A DNA stretch of 64,000 bases from Arbacia lixula (Eukaryota > Echinodermata > Echinoidea > Arbacioida > Arbaciidae): assembly GCA_963669155.1 (NCBI GenBank), contig OZ022577.1, positions 34,231,850-34,295,849 of the forward strand, read 5' to 3'. Every line of letters starts with the position of its first letter. Position 1 is the stretch's first letter. Positions 46,418 through 59,548 of this stretch are shown here, in pieces. The notes beneath the pieces are model-generated. The model was not told where the DNA came from and searched no databases. It saw nothing but the letters and a program-made list of their open reading frames with translations. Position numbers and translations under genes: made by a program.

Positions 46418-48184
46418 ATCGCCATTACACACCATTATCTCGCCATGACTGTCGCCTCATCCACACCAGGTATTGACTCACCATCGTCTAGTATGTGACT
46501 ATTAAATGTGAAATGTATGTTATGTGTGTATGTGTGTATGTGTGTATGTGTATGTGTGCGTTTGTATACATGCGTGTGCGTATGTGTTATGGGAGATTAT
46601 ACATGTATATGTAAACACCTTCCAGACTGTATATGTCGGCTTGTAATGCATGGCGTGTAGTTATCTTATCGGCAGCTCAAGAAAAAACAAACGGCTTAAT
46701 GATTTGCTCATTTTTACCTTGTAAAAATTGTCAAACATTTCTCAAAGGAGCATTAAATATGTTATTGATTCTTCACTTTGTGCTTCATATATTGCATCTG
46801 AATATCTGAGAATAACGGCGACATTTAAGGGTTAGCTGTAATGATGTATGAGCTGTCGCGTTATGTAGGCTGTGTGATGTGTGTGTTGGGTCTCCAAATG
46901 AGATGGTATTGGATTGTGCGTGATAGTTTGGAAATGGCTTCAACAAATATGTTTTAATCAAATATTGCATAACAGGCGCGGGAAATTCAGTTACCACACT
47001 TTCTGTTCGCTAACACGCCACCCCCCCCCCCCCCCCGCCTCCATCCACACATCTCCCTCCACCCTTTACTTTGTTTTACAAAGGATTTCAAGTCATATAT
47101 ACTCTTCAGATTAACGTTTAAAAGCGGACCACTTTTCCATCGGCAGAGCGTTGATAAACCAAACAAACTTTTGTTGTAGGTGAAAGCCCAAAGGATAACA
47201 CAGTGAGCCTTTCAAGCAAAGACCGAATTCAAAGTGAACAAAAGTTGTTCTTGGCAATCACTACCAACACTAAGGTTTGAAAGGAGACGCAGTACTTGTG
47301 TGCATTGCTAATTCGCTAACACCATTTTCTCTTTCTTGTTCGCCATCTTGTTTTCGCACAATTTGCATAGGTGCTAGACATTCTTCGACACACTTGTTAA
47401 TGAAGTGGCTACTCGATGGTGATAAGTGTCCGACCTTGTGTTAAATCAAGTGGTCTGGAGAGGCCAAATGTCGAGTGAAAAGATGACACTGATTAGCAAT
47501 GAGTCCTAAGATACAGCTTCCAAACACATCCCCGTGTAATTACGGTGCAGAAATTACAGCACCCACGTAAATTAATGAGATCGCATTGGTTTGACCTCAA
47601 CGCATTAACGCGTATAGCAATTGATATCGCATCTTTAATAATAATAATAATAATATAACAGTTCTTGTATAGCGCATTATACCTTTGAAAAAGGTCTTAA
47701 CACGGAGTAACTGCAGCCGCCCTACAACTTCTCCTCTCCCTTTCGTTTTGAATTTACTAATGCATGAGATTTGCTAATGTCAGAGTTTAAACAAAATGAT
47801 TGTGTGTGTTAAACGTGTGAAAAGTATCAATTTTGAAACCCATGTTAAAGTGCTTATACATGTATAATATTGAGTGTTTTACTGTGATTGATAAAGCACG
47901 TTTGCAATGGCTGGCTTGGTTATCTCTTGATATGAAACTTCTAGGATTTCCAGAATTTTGAGGTGCAGAAGGGAAACTGTATCACGATTCACTGTTTGAT
48001 GTTTGTACCTATGTTAACTACATTCTTCTTATTCTTCGTACAATTCGTTTAGGTATTCAGCTTCCTCTTTAAGATCTACCGAATTTTATCCAAGAGATCA
48101 TTATCTCTCGATTTCTCTTAAAAGCGATGTCTAACACAATTAAGTAAGGAAGAGAGGCTCAATATTGCAATATACTATTCTCAA
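46418..48184. other. Noncoding, nothing recognised
   Basis: Contains GTATGTGT tracts at about 46523-46585, poly(C) at about 47020-47036 and (AAT)n at about 47637-47655. No supported gene. Confidence 0.35.
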
Positions 48185-48322
48185 TCTCTCTCTCTCTCCC
48201 TCTCTCTCCCTCCCTCCCTCTCTCTCTCTCTCTATCCCTCTCTATACCCCTCTCTCCCTCCCTCTCTCTCTCTCTCTCCCTCTCTCTCGCTCTCTCTCTG
48301 TCTCTCTCTCTCTCTCCCTCTT
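48185..48322. repeat. (CT)n / CTCTCCCT microsatellite
   Basis: Nearly pure C/T with CTCT and CCCT units. Confidence 0.95.
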
Positions 48323-50140
48323 TCTTGTACTTAACATGCTCTCTCCCCGCCTCTCATACACATACACAAACACACGTATATATTTATTCATTATAGAGTC
48401 GGTCTTGCTAGTCATCTGTTCGGTTCATTTTTATATTGTCCCGTTATGAAGCCATAAAAGCAAAAACATTGGTAGCTGTATCAGTTATTAAGGATTTTCA
48501 TGATTATATCATATCTCCTTTTCACCCGAAACACATACACACACGAGTATATTACGTTCACTCTTGTGTTTCGCTCATTATCCAACGTATTCATCATCTG
48601 TATGATCACATTCTCACGAGCACCATCAATTGCATCTCTTTTAGGTATCTGCTAACGAAAGCAATCCTTATCCAAGCCATTGACAAATCATTCCACACTG
48701 CATTTTGTTTGATTTAATCAATATGTACAGATCTTGCTTTTATTGTGCTTTTCTTTGGAATCATAGTTATTGTTGCTTTTTCCCCGGTCCAAATACTGAT
48801 CGACAATACGGCATTGATCACTTGCTCCGCGATTGTTGCAATTCATGACCAAGGAACAAACTCATTTCCCTCATCTGTACAAAATAAATAAATGTCTCGA
48901 TATGATACAGCTCAAGATAATTCATATCCCAATTCACCGAAATATACATTCACAACTATTTGACACACATCTTGGCACATTTGAGTATACACTATTTCTA
49001 ATAATCTTTGTCTGACAAGACGTACAATGTTCATAACCGCGAGCAGAGATACATCTAAAATGCGAACTGACCAACGCAATGCATCCCGCAGATAAACGCG
49101 TGGCTATAAGTCGTGGTGATGTGGACTTCATAAAAGCCCAAATTTCAATGTTTACGATATTTCAATTGGCAAAACGACTTTTGCCACGACATTCCGTGCC
49201 CACGATTTTATTTGTATTTTATACAGGAATAAAAGGTATTTCAATAAGTATACTTCGTGAGCAGAACGCGTGTTGAATGCGTGTCAGCTTGAGAACGGAT
49301 AACGATTAGACACAAAGGCGTTTTGTACTTTTGAAAATAATATGATTATATCATCTCTGTTTTCATCATCGTATTAAGTTGAAATCAAAGAGACTCTGGA
49401 TGTTATATGTTGATCCATGCTTCAGAATCTATTAATGTTACTCATTATCGTGTAGTCGGATCCACAAATCATTCGTCTACATCCTCTACGATCTCAATAA
49501 ATATATTGTAGTTCGTCTGCTAAATTATACGTGTGTTCTAAAAGACAGTTCATCAATAAACTGTAGCTTTTCTATTTGAAGGAATCAAAACAAAAGCAAA
49601 CAATAGATTAATACTTTTTCTCATATCTATGTGCTCAGGGCAAAATTATTTGAGCCATGTATAATCTTATAAGCTATTAATATTTGTTAACTTCTTGTTA
49701 TACATTCAAAATCACACGAAATGATACGAATCAACATTGCAACATATTGTTCATTATGAGAAGTGTGACTGGGTGCCTTAATACTTCCTTTTTTAAGATA
49801 TTTTTTCATTTTCTCTCTCTCTCTCTCCTTTTCAAGTTTGTTATCGATTGAGAAGGGGATATAAATACAGGAGATAAGAAGAAAACGTCCCAATTACGAA
49901 TAATAGATAGTGGGACATATAAGAGAGTTGTTGGCATTATTTGTGTACAAAATTCGCCAGTACCATATGAGCATTGCTCATTAGCAAGGTGTTGACTCCA
50001 GAAGTATAATAATGCTAACACAACAATTTAAATTTCACTTGAGTCTTTCTAATTTAACAAAATCCAGAGAACTGAAGAAGAACTAAAATAAAAGAATTTG
50101 TATTCTTACACATGGCATTTAAAAAGAATGTAGCGTGTTT
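48323..50140. other. Noncoding 3' flank of nkx2-2
   Basis: AT-rich, a (CT)n run at about 49811-49827. No supported gene. Confidence 0.35.
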
Positions 50141-50142
50141 GC

Positions 50143-50197
50143 TTTATTATCTAACCCCCAAAACGGTTAAAGAAACGAAAGGTAATAGTCTTTATTT
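50143..50197 (-). terminator. Candidate polyadenylation signals for nkx2-2
   Basis: On the minus strand AATAAA occurs at 50192-50197 and 50143-50148, about 760-810 bases past the nkx2-2 stop, which would give a 3' UTR of normal length. No transcript evidence; other AATAAA words may be used. Confidence 0.25.
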
Positions 50198-50958
50198 TTA
50201 TATTCAACAGTGTTTAGAAAGATTTTGTTGTTTATCTCGGTTTTGTGTATCTTTGTGTTGCTATTGGTCATTCACGAATAACTTTCGTTGAAATGTTGCC
50301 AACAGGGTGGCGATTATCAGCTCTGTGACTTCGTTGAATACGTTTGTCTATTTCCCTGGCAGCAAAGTAGTTTGTTTTAGATTTCCTCATGAAGCACGTA
50401 TATACACAAGATAAATTAAACTTAGACATTCGAGCATAAACACATTTTCTACGAAATATCTTTGGTATAGCATAAAGTAGTTTAGTTCTATTTCACGACT
50501 ACCCTCGACGATACTCCATGGCTAAATTCAATATCCTATCATGTATCCTAGAATTGTCTAATTCAGATATTGGATCGGTCGTGCCCAACAAAACAGAATA
50601 TTATTTGGTACAGGTAGTTGATAATTTGTAACAAAATTCAAAATTGCAATACCCGAGCCCAATCCGCGCAGAGACATAGAGGTCTGACTTGACACCTTTT
50701 GGTATTTATCTCTGTCTTTCTCTTGCCTCATCGCATTCGTCTTCCACTCACCTAGTCTGTTCGTATCTCTTTAACTATTTAACTCTCGCAAATAGTATCT
50801 TTGACTCGGGTACCATTTCGGTTCGTGGATCGGGTCTCGACCTGTCTCACGTCACTTCCGTTTCGGAGTGGTGTGTTCGCGACTCTTACCAAGCCAAACA
50901 AAGTTTGAATTCTCACAAGAATTCATGTCTGGAGTCTGGAGTTCAGCAGAATATCCTC

Positions 50959-51737
50959 TCACCACGCCCATGGCTGAGCCATAGACCCGGTATACTGCAT
51001 GTTGTTCGCCATGGACATGTTACTAAAGGAACTGTAGTTGGTGTTGTAGGGCGCCGTTACGGTGGAGTAGCTACAAGGTGACGGGTAATGTTGCATGTGT
51101 TGTAGGGGTGGTGGCGCCGAGACCGCTGCGGTCTGAGCAAGGAGCGAGTCTTGGTGGTGATGATGGTGATGGTGGTGCGACTTGGCTGCTGCCGACATGC
51201 ACGCCGATGCTGCCGCCGCGGCTGCCGCAGCGGCCGCCCCGTGAGACCCCGCCATGTTCGCACCGTTCATCCCGCCCATGCCGGCGTTGCATGGTTTGCC
51301 GTCGCGGACCAACACCGGGACGGCGACTCGCCTAGGGGACGGCAGCGGGTTCAAGTCCAGACCCTTCTCCTGGCGAGCGCGCTTCAGCTTGTAGCGGTGG
51401 TTCTGGAACCAGATCTTGACCTGGGTGGGCGTGAGGCGGATGATGCTTGCCAAGTGTTCCCTCTCCGGTGCCGAGAGGTACCTCTGCTGGCGGAAGCGGC
51501 GTTCGAGCTCGTAGGTCTGGGCCTTGGAGAACAGCACGCGGCGCTTGCGCTTCTTCGGTGGATCGGCAGACGATGGCGACGATGTGTCTCGGCCCGCCGA
51601 GTCGCCATCCTTGTCGGAAGCATTGGAGTCGATGTCGTCATCGTCGTCGTCGTTGACCTGGGCGGAAGCCGTTGTGGATGTCGGGGATGTGGCAGTTGAT
51701 GAGGTACTGTTGTGGGATACGGCGTTCTGGGACAGTG
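50959..51737 (-). CDS. nkx2-2: Nkx2-2 homeodomain transcription factor, exon 2 (homeodomain, NK2-SD, C-terminus)
   Basis: The acceptor (minus strand) is a long C/T tract ending CTCTCAATACAG just before 51737; the exon starts in phase 1 and ends with TGA at 50961-50959. It encodes residues 185-443. After a Ser/Thr linker and six Asp (214-219) comes the homeodomain (247-306), with [20 protein letters not shown], recognition helix [13 protein letters not shown] and Tyr54, diagnostic of the NK2 class. The NK2-specific domain follows (318-334, [15 protein letters not shown]), then poly-Ala (about 352-361), poly-His (372-379) and a Tyr/Asn/Ser-rich tail ending QPWAW. The [28 protein letters not shown] stretch fits Nkx2-2 and vnd better than Nkx2-1. 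The protein is a DNA-binding regulator of neural and endodermal patterning in bilaterians. Confidence 0.95.
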
Positions 51738-54700
51738 CTGTATTGAGAGGGAGAGGGGGATAACAAGATGGAAACACAAGAGTTAGAATCCAACAAATAT
51801 TATAACGAAACGAGTTACCATTAAGAAGACAAAGAAAGCTGTACTAAACCAATGACACACAAAGAACACTCATCATTCACAAAAAAACTATCGCAAAATA
51901 GTATCGCCATCCCCAAACTGCATCAATCTTGCCACATCCAGGCATTAAGCCAGTATTAATGATGTTGGATTGTACATGGATATACCATAGACACTACTTG
52001 GGTTCATAGTTCCATTGTTTGTATGAATACATCGTGAACTTGTAGATGAATTACCCTGCCCTTCTCTGGTCAAACCCAAGACCCACATGCACTCTATCAA
52101 TCCGCTATCGCGAGATCGGAGATATACACGTGCGCAGCTTCTCATTGTGCCGAGCCCCCCGCCTAGCCTTGGCAATGAACCCTGTGTCCATAATTTCCGT
52201 TTTATGTCACCTTCCGATAAGACACCGCTGTTGTACGGGTTCAGCGGGGCCTTCTGTTTGTCAGTATTAATTACCGCCAAGCAAACAAGATAAAGGCTCC
52301 ACGGAACGCGAAGATTCTCTTCCAACCACGTATCATACCTGTTCGCATACTGAACAACACGAAAGGTTGTTTACCCGGGGTCGAGCTTGTTGCATTCTTG
52401 TCCCCCCCCCCCCCCCCTCACCCCTTACCACCTCCACTTCCTTTCGAAAGCATGAGTTAGCGTGTTACTGTCATATTACTTGACTTCTACACGTGAAAAC
52501 AGACGAGGATGACTTCATGCGGACTATGGACGCATCACCATTCGCAAATATGCAATATGGTATATTAAAGGCAAAGTACACTCCAAAGTTGCCCATCGGC
52601 AACTGGTTGATTCATTGATGACCATATAAGGTCAATATCATAAATGTACCTACAGACAGGACATTACTAAGGAACTATGGTAAACAGGCGATATAATGTC
52701 TGTATAGATCGAGACTGCAGCTGATATATACAGTGATCCTTATATAGCTTTTTTTTACATTTTACCTAGACTTGCAAGAAGGGTTTGTTTGACTATAAAA
52801 ATAAAACTTCTATGTCAAATTAATGCTTAGAGCACTTTATTCCGGGAAAAAATTAACATCAAATAGACCATAGAAACAGAATGCTGTTTCTGTTTTTGGT
52901 TCCTTGCACAGCCAATTATATTTGATTTAGTATACTTTCATTCATGTCGAAATAGAAAAAGATAGAGGAATAAGCAGATTGTGTGTAATCCAATGTAAGA
53001 CTGATATTGTGTTTATAATGGTCTAAATCTGCATATCATTATCATTGCGTGGAATTGAAACGGCCCTTCGGGCATCCTTTAAGAAGAAGTTTTCTTAGTT
53101 TCCTTGGTGAAAAGGAATGTTTGTCAGCCCTTAATTACTGCATTTGCGGCTTAATGACACCTATTTGTGGCCGCAATTCACACAAATCCCAATGTATAAT
53201 GGGTTGGATAGCTTGCGGAATGGCGGAAGAAAAATGCGCTGTGTTTTCTGCGATGCCCGTGACATCTCACCCGTGATGCGTGGTCAGGACACGAACATTC
53301 ACGCAATGGAACATATCCCGATAAATATATGCATAATCCGAATAGCTTTACTTTTATTGACGTTTTCTGCAATATGAATATTCTGCCAACTGCTCCGGCA
53401 AGTTAATCAACCACTCACTATCAATCATTAACAAACCCGATCATATTTGATTCAAATGGTTTCGGGGAGACAATAAGCGATGCTTTTGTCTTGTCATTAA
53501 CTATTTATGATATGAAATGATCATAAAACTCACACATAACTTCGTCAATGTGTCTAATGTCCAAGGGCGTTAATCATATTTAAAATGAATCAACTATAAA
53601 AAAAAAAAAAAAAAAAAAAACGCATGAGGGACTAAGGAATATCGAAATAGATGGTCTGCTGCCCAGAGAGCCTATCGAAATCAAGTTTAATCACGTGTCT
53701 AGACCCCTCCTCAAAACACATACCACAGTACGTTTCCCTCCCTCCCTCCCTCCCTCCCTCCCTCCCTCCCCCTCCGTCGCTATTTGCACCTGGCTCTGTG
53801 AGATGAGCGTATAAGATGAGCATACATCTAATTTAATCACGAAGTTGTTTATCGGCTGCAGCGGTGGTAGTTTGACCGGCGGGACGTACGGGGGGACAAC
53901 CAGATTGGCATCCGACCGTGATAGATGATACCAAGGTGTGAATTAGAGGCAAAACAGACAGGATATCATGACACCTTCCGCGGATTAAGTCATGTTTGAC
54001 GGAGGGATTAAATTGATTTGGAGATGTTCCCTTCGAGTGTTTAGGTGTTACGCCGAGAAGCCCACTCTCCTAATCCATGCGTGTTGTTTTTTGACGGGCA
54101 GCAGAACCGAACAACCATATATTTTAGAGGATGTGTTTTCCTCTATTTGTGTGTAAAGATGATGGGGGAGGGAGCACCGATAACGGGCCGCCCCTGTACC
54201 GCCATCCCTTCTCTTGCCGAGCAGCCCAGTCTACTGCACCTGCACTATATTTGCATAGCGGGTTATTAATCAAGTTTGTCTGCGCCATATGAGTCTTTCC
54301 AAACAGAGCAATAAAGTGACATTAAGCCCGCTTTGTTTGTATTTTACGGGTTAAAGAAGAAAATATTAAGCGCGTTATGAAGCAATATTTCTTACGCCGT
54401 AAATGAGGTATAACAAATACGCAATTCCCGGAATGAATGGTCTTAGGGTATTTTCAGTGATTGATATGTACTATATCTCTAAAATGAAACTAAAATTGTA
54501 AAGAACACACTATTGATTGCGACAACTTACTGGAAGTATATATTATTTACATGTTGGTGTCATGAATCTAGTATTGAGTTAAAATTGTATGCCATCATGT
54601 GGTATTATAATTTGGTCTTAGCGTTCAAATCATGCAGACGTTTTGGTTGTTTTTTTTAAGCTTATTAGGTAGCAGAGTTGCTTCTCCTTGTATTCATATG

Positions 54701-56113
54701 TCTAGCTATTTCACATATAATGACATATTTCAGAAGCACAGGACTTACATTTTTACTTAGCGAACTCCAATGACCTTTACCTCTAGTCTGCTCTTACGAG
54801 ACATAAAGTTGAGGTAAAATGTTGATTTAATTCTTTGTTAATGTATCTTATTTGGTAAAATTTGTTGACAAGTATGTTTTACCATTTGGCTCTCTAAATG
54901 TGTCCATGTTTCAATCATTTAACCATATGAAACATATACGTGAGCACAGAGGTGAAGTATGATTTAGAATGTAATAATGCGAAACGGTGTTAGAACATTC
55001 GCGAGCCTTATCATTCAAACGCATTAAGTTGACGCAATCATCACTATTCGTCTTAGTAACACATACTCAAGGACTGCATTAAACAACACAGAATGCTGCT
55101 ATTTTGTCAATTCGTGTTGATGATTGACATTATTAATTCTACAAAAAGCTTTAAGAGTCCATGATCCAGAGGAATGATAAATTAAAAACAATAACTTGCT
55201 AATGTCTGGCTATGTCTCTGTATCTGTTTTTTTTTATTTCCCACTATTATCTAATTATGGAGTTTGTTTATGATTTAACCACTATTTGTAAATCGTTTCG
55301 AATATGAACTAGCATTTGATACCTGGAAAGCTCATCATTTTGGCGAAAATCTGCAGGAATTACTGCGATATCATTACATACAAAGAGAACATCAAACGCG
55401 ACTGCCATCTTTTCATTAACACTTACATTACTGGGCCTTGAAAATCCATTGGATTACCACACATCTTCATGTCAATAGTAATGTGAGAGTTAATCTATTT
55501 TCTTCCTTGTGAAGTTTTGATGTCTTTCATTTAACGTTCATCTCTTAAATCAACATGGTCAATAAAGCAAGGCGCCATTGCAATCATGAAAGTAAGAGAA
55601 CCGGTTAAGCATAGAAATCAAAACGAGTGATGAGAGTAGTGTTCATGTCTTCTACTAACGAACAAAGCTATAAGGACTCGTTAATACTTTGAATTAATGA
55701 TACGATAAGATATGATGGTCTGCAAAGAGATTTAAAGTGTAATCACCAAATGATAGAACACGGCATTGAAACAGTAATTAATTTTTCACAAAAAATACAC
55801 ATAGTTCTGACAAGAAAAAGTTTGATCAAGTCATCGGAATGATATGCTTTATGTAAAGTATTACAACTAAATTAGAAGGAACACATTTAAAATAGTGATT
55901 TGGATCAAAATAATCGTAGTTTCAAGTCGACGATATAAAATGCCTCACCTGTGTGACCTTCTCTATTTCCAGAACACATGTACCAATCGTGCTAAACAGA
56001 ACGCACGATTTGGGATGCATTTTGTTAATTGCAATATAGGTAAATATGTTGATGAAAATAAGAGCAACGTGTCGTAATAAAGTAAATTTACGCGAAGGAA
56101 ATGTTATACTCAC
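51738..56113 (-). other. nkx2-2: nkx2-2 intron, 4376 bp
   Basis: The donor GTGAGTAT and acceptor AATACAG are both canonical. It contains poly(C) at about 52402-52417, poly(A) at about 53598-53620, (CCCT)n at about 53737-53771, and unique mixed-composition blocks at about 53030-53400 and 53830-54440. The latter are free of simple repeats and could hold intronic enhancers. No open exon recognised. Confidence 0.9.
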
Positions 56114-56666
56114 ATGAGTAGTGCACTGCATCAGCAGTCTGGTTCTGCAACCATCTTGTGTAGGGGTTATCAGTCTGGTCATAGAGAGAATCCACACCCG
56201 TCTGCCCAGTCACAACCCCCGAGTCCACTCGCCCACCGCCCCCACCGCCTGCCGCCCCCGGCTCTCCACCGGCCTGGAGGGACTGCTTCAACGTCTCCAT
56301 CTGCGACTCGGTCAGGAACGGCTTGTCCAGCGGCAGCCCGGTGATCGGGTGCGTGGCGACCGCTACCCCGGCAGCTGCGGCGGCGGCGACGGCAGCGTGC
56401 GGTAGGTCCAGAATGTCTTTGACGGAGAAGCTGGTCTTGGCCGCGTTCATCGCCGCCTCCGTTTCCTCTAAGATGGCCGAGTTGAGCAGGTCGGGCGAGA
56501 AGGGCTTAGAGTGTTTGGTGGCGGTCGGGACCGAGGTCGGCAGCGGGCCGATCGACGACCCGAAGTCCAGGGCCTGATGGTTCATGTAGGCGTGTCGGCT
56601 AGGGGGAACAGCGGAAGAAAATAGATAACCGGACTCTGCCAGGCTGGGTGCTGATAACACAGACAT
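56114..56666 (-). CDS. nkx2-2: Nkx2-2 homeodomain transcription factor, exon 1 (TN domain)
   Basis: The ATG at 56666-56664 is preceded directly by an in-frame TAA, so it is the first possible start. The exon ends CACTACTCAT|GTGAGTAT (phase 1) and encodes residues 1-184. The TN (tinman/eh1-like) Groucho-binding motif SFSVKDILDLP is at 79-89, followed by an Ala-rich stretch (about 91-104), a Gly run (about 140-145) and the DNPYTRWLQ segment (166-174), which recalls the YTRWL piece ahead of the Nkx2-2 homeodomain in vertebrates. Joining to exon 2 gives HYS-S-LSQNAV in frame, 443 residues in total. In vertebrates this gene also has two coding exons split at this point (from memory). Confidence 0.93.
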
Positions 56667-57297
56667 TTAAACTGAATCCCGTCGTTTTACTGATAAAAGA
56701 AACAATGGAATATTTCCTTCATGGAAATCTACAAATAAAATCCCACATTCAATCAAATTAATGCTCCTTCTAAGATGAACAGTCCACCTGGTCTTGCCAC
56801 CGTGTATAACCTGCTCGAAATGTCGCCGTGTATCAAAGCTGTAAATGATATGCAGATTTAGCTGAAGATAAAACGGCAAGGGGTGTATATGAAGAGGTGC
56901 ACAGTGACGGCTCAAATGAAGGAGTATAAGAAGAAGATTGGTAATAATGTCCAGAGAGAGCGAGGGAGAAAGCGGAGATGTCGCGAACCGGTTGAACGTG
57001 CGTGCGTGCGTCGCCGAAGCCGAAAGTCAAGTGCCGACCTGAGCTCGCTTCACCCTGACACAGCCAGCCTAGCCTAACTCGCGCGGCTCGATCAGACGAG
57101 TGCACAGGAGAAATCTCCGGCCTCCCAGCGTCGCTAATCGCAAGGCAGCCAACCTAATGTCGATAAATACACACACACACACACACATACACACATGCGT
57201 TGATGCACAATGCAAGCGGCTTGGGAGGTGTGATAAATACGTTCTGTTTGGGTACACATCGTGTGTGTTCGATGGCACAGTGACCGGGCACATAGGG

Positions 57298-57299
<2 letters not shown>
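56667..57299 (-). promoter_or_regulatory. nkx2-2: 5' flank / 5' UTR region of nkx2-2
   Basis: On the minus strand, upstream of the start codon, no clear TATA box at a useful distance is seen. Acceptor-like words (CTTTTATCAG, ATCATTTACAG, TTATCTTCAG) leave room for a spliced 5' UTR. A GC-richer patch lies at about 56955-57140, including a CGTGCGTG run. Promoter position is inferred only. Confidence 0.25.
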
Positions 57300-57369
<70 letters not shown>

Positions 57370-57372
57370 AAG
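57300..57372. repeat. (GA)n microsatellite
   Basis: About 27 GA units, then interrupted AGAG/GGAAGG to about 57405. Confidence 0.95.
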
Positions 57373-57405
57373 GGGAAGGAAGGGGAGAGAGAGGGGGAAA
57401 GAGGG

Positions 57406-58740
57406 GCGTGGTCTAAGGTTAAGACGCCACGCAGCCAGGAACCTATGCTATCTTCTAACGTAACTGCTCCCCAGTTTGGTATCCAATCAAATATAATTTA
57501 CGTGATTGTTTTGAAATTATGAAAAGCGTTCCCTTTAATCGTACACCGAACCTGAAGATAAAAAACATACTTCCCATTCAACTTCTTCTTTTTTGTGTGC
57601 GTGCGTCTTATTAAGGAATCAAAGCATAGGCCTACATATTTCTTCACCACTCGATCCGTTAATACAAAATTAAGGAGAAAATAAATACAATATCTTAAAA
57701 TGAAATCTCTTTCAACACAATGCTTAACTCTTTATGCGTCATTGAGTTCTCCTTGCACATGTAACACACACAAATGATAATACATGTAGTGTAATACCTG
57801 GTCCGGCACATGAAGAAGTAAATTTGTTTTATTTTGGAAAATCGGGTACGGAACGCGGACGACCGTGATGCTGTGTTGCTGTGTTCGACCTGACACTATG
57901 CAGGGAGTGCCGTCGTATACACCAAGAAGCCATTACATGAAACTCCCGTGAGAGTTAGAGCTAACACCCTTGTATTACACTTAACACCCTTTCTTGGTAC
58001 ATGTATCGATATAATGCATTATTGGTGTTTCAATTCAACACCCTTGGGGTAAAGTCCATTAGTTTTGATATCGATTTTAAAACCACGGACACGTTGGCAT
58101 CTATATAGATATATTTTGATTGGATTTTCATATAAAGTAGAACACTGTAAGTGTTGTGTTTTCTTGCCTGGCATGACTTACAGCATGACTTACATGCTAA
58201 TCATGATTATTATGGTGATAGATTGAGCTATGAGAAGTTCTGTTATGTTACCATGCACGCAGAAATATCGCCGGATATGTCTTTTTTAGTCTTTATGGTC
58301 GTAAAAACTTGTTGTGATTACACCTAGAGCTCCGTTGTTTACCCCGGACTGAAGGGCACGAGAGACATGGAGGTTGTCGGTTAGTAGGGGATTAAATCCA
58401 AGACGAAGAAGAAGACGAAGAAATAGGGTGTTAGAAAAGACCTCGCAATCGACCGGATTTCTTTGCTCCGCTTTTTGTCTCCCTCCTCCGTGGCCTCAAC
58501 CACGGCACACACTGCATACTAATTGAAAAGTTCCAATTTGCATTATCTGTCATACCGTACCGCGCGTTCGTGGGAACACGAATAGCAACCAGCTTAACAA
58601 AGTATTTTCTTTGCCCCCCCCCCCCCCCGAATAAAAATGTAAGTTTATTAAAGAAAAGATGAAACGCCCTTTCGATCTCGTTTCAAAGCTTGGCTATTGA
58701 TCTGAAGATCTGAAAGGATGTTAAAAGAGATACATACACA
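57406..58740. other. Noncoding upstream flank of nkx2-2
   Basis: AT-rich. ACACCC-containing words near 57965-58055 (AACACCCTTG, ATTGGTGTTTCAATTCAACA) suggest a small old palindromic repeat. No supported gene. Confidence 0.35.
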
Positions 58741-58741
58741 C

Positions 58742-58743
58742 CT

Positions 58744-58792
<49 letters not shown>
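58742..58792. repeat. poly(C) plus (CT)n microsatellite
   Basis: A C run followed by about 20 CT units. Confidence 0.95.
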
Positions 58793-58794
<2 letters not shown>

Positions 58795-59376
58795 CCTCTC
58801 TTTAAAAACATGATTTCTTATTTACGTCATTGCAAATGCAGGTGTGCGCGGGTGTAACGTGGCGGCGCTGTCCGCACGTAATGCGTTGTTATAATTGCGT
58901 CATTACCAGTCATTTTCTTTGGTCGGTCGGGTGAAGTCGATTCGGTCCCGGGTGCCAGTGTGAGCTAGCTCCCCAAACCATGCATTCATGTGGAAAATAT
59001 CTTTATCACCGCGACGGTTGATAAGGGAGCACATTACGAACATTGAATCAATTACATTAATCAGCTTGATTGAGTCAACGATATTATCTTGCATTGTGTC
59101 TTTGAACGATACTTCTGACTAATTGCATGTTATGCAAACATGGTACCCGATTACAGCTTCGTGAATATAAATGATACAGTAATACATGTACATGGATCCG
59201 CGCTTTGCTACAATCGTGCCGGATATTTTAGTTCTGGCAATATCAACTACATGTACTAGTTTTTCTTATCCTATTGATGATTTTATTTAACATATACATG
59301 CCTGTATTAAACTGTAGCTCAAAATTTTACATGTTTCCGTGACCGATGACTGGAATGCGTCATTTATTTTGACGAC

Positions 59377-59548
59377 CTGGGCCCTGTTGCATAAAAATTA
59401 CTGTTGATAGTAACTTTGCTGTCAATGGCAACTTCCCTAGAAACCTTGAATATGAACGGCTATCGAGCAGTGTTACCATGGTAGCTACCATTGGTGACAG
59501 CATTACCATTAAATGTAAGTTGTTTTTTTTTTCTGCAACGGAGCCCAG
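59377..59548. mobile_element. 172-bp foldback MITE with CTGGGC...GTTGCA ends
   Basis: CTGGGCCCTGTTGCATAAAAA at the left returns inverted as TTTTTTTCTGCAACGGAGCCCAG at the right. Internally, GTTGATAGTAACTTTGCTGT pairs loosely with its counterpart and GTTACCATGGTAGCTACC lies at the centre. A short A/T-rich loop structure of this kind is common in marine invertebrate genomes (from memory). Confidence 0.7.

Noticed and set aside
51078..51699. Plus-strand open frames opposite the nkx2-2 homeobox
   Set aside because: Shadows of the minus-strand homeodomain exon, kept open by GC-rich codon third positions.
50959..51777. Translation start at 51777 for a homeodomain-only protein
   Set aside because: The upstream part of that frame (51738-51777) is the pyrimidine tract and acceptor of the intron; the joined two-exon model gives the TN domain and a matching phase.
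56114..56577. Plus-strand open frames opposite nkx2-2 exon 1
   Set aside because: Antisense shadows of the Ala- and Gly-rich coding exon.
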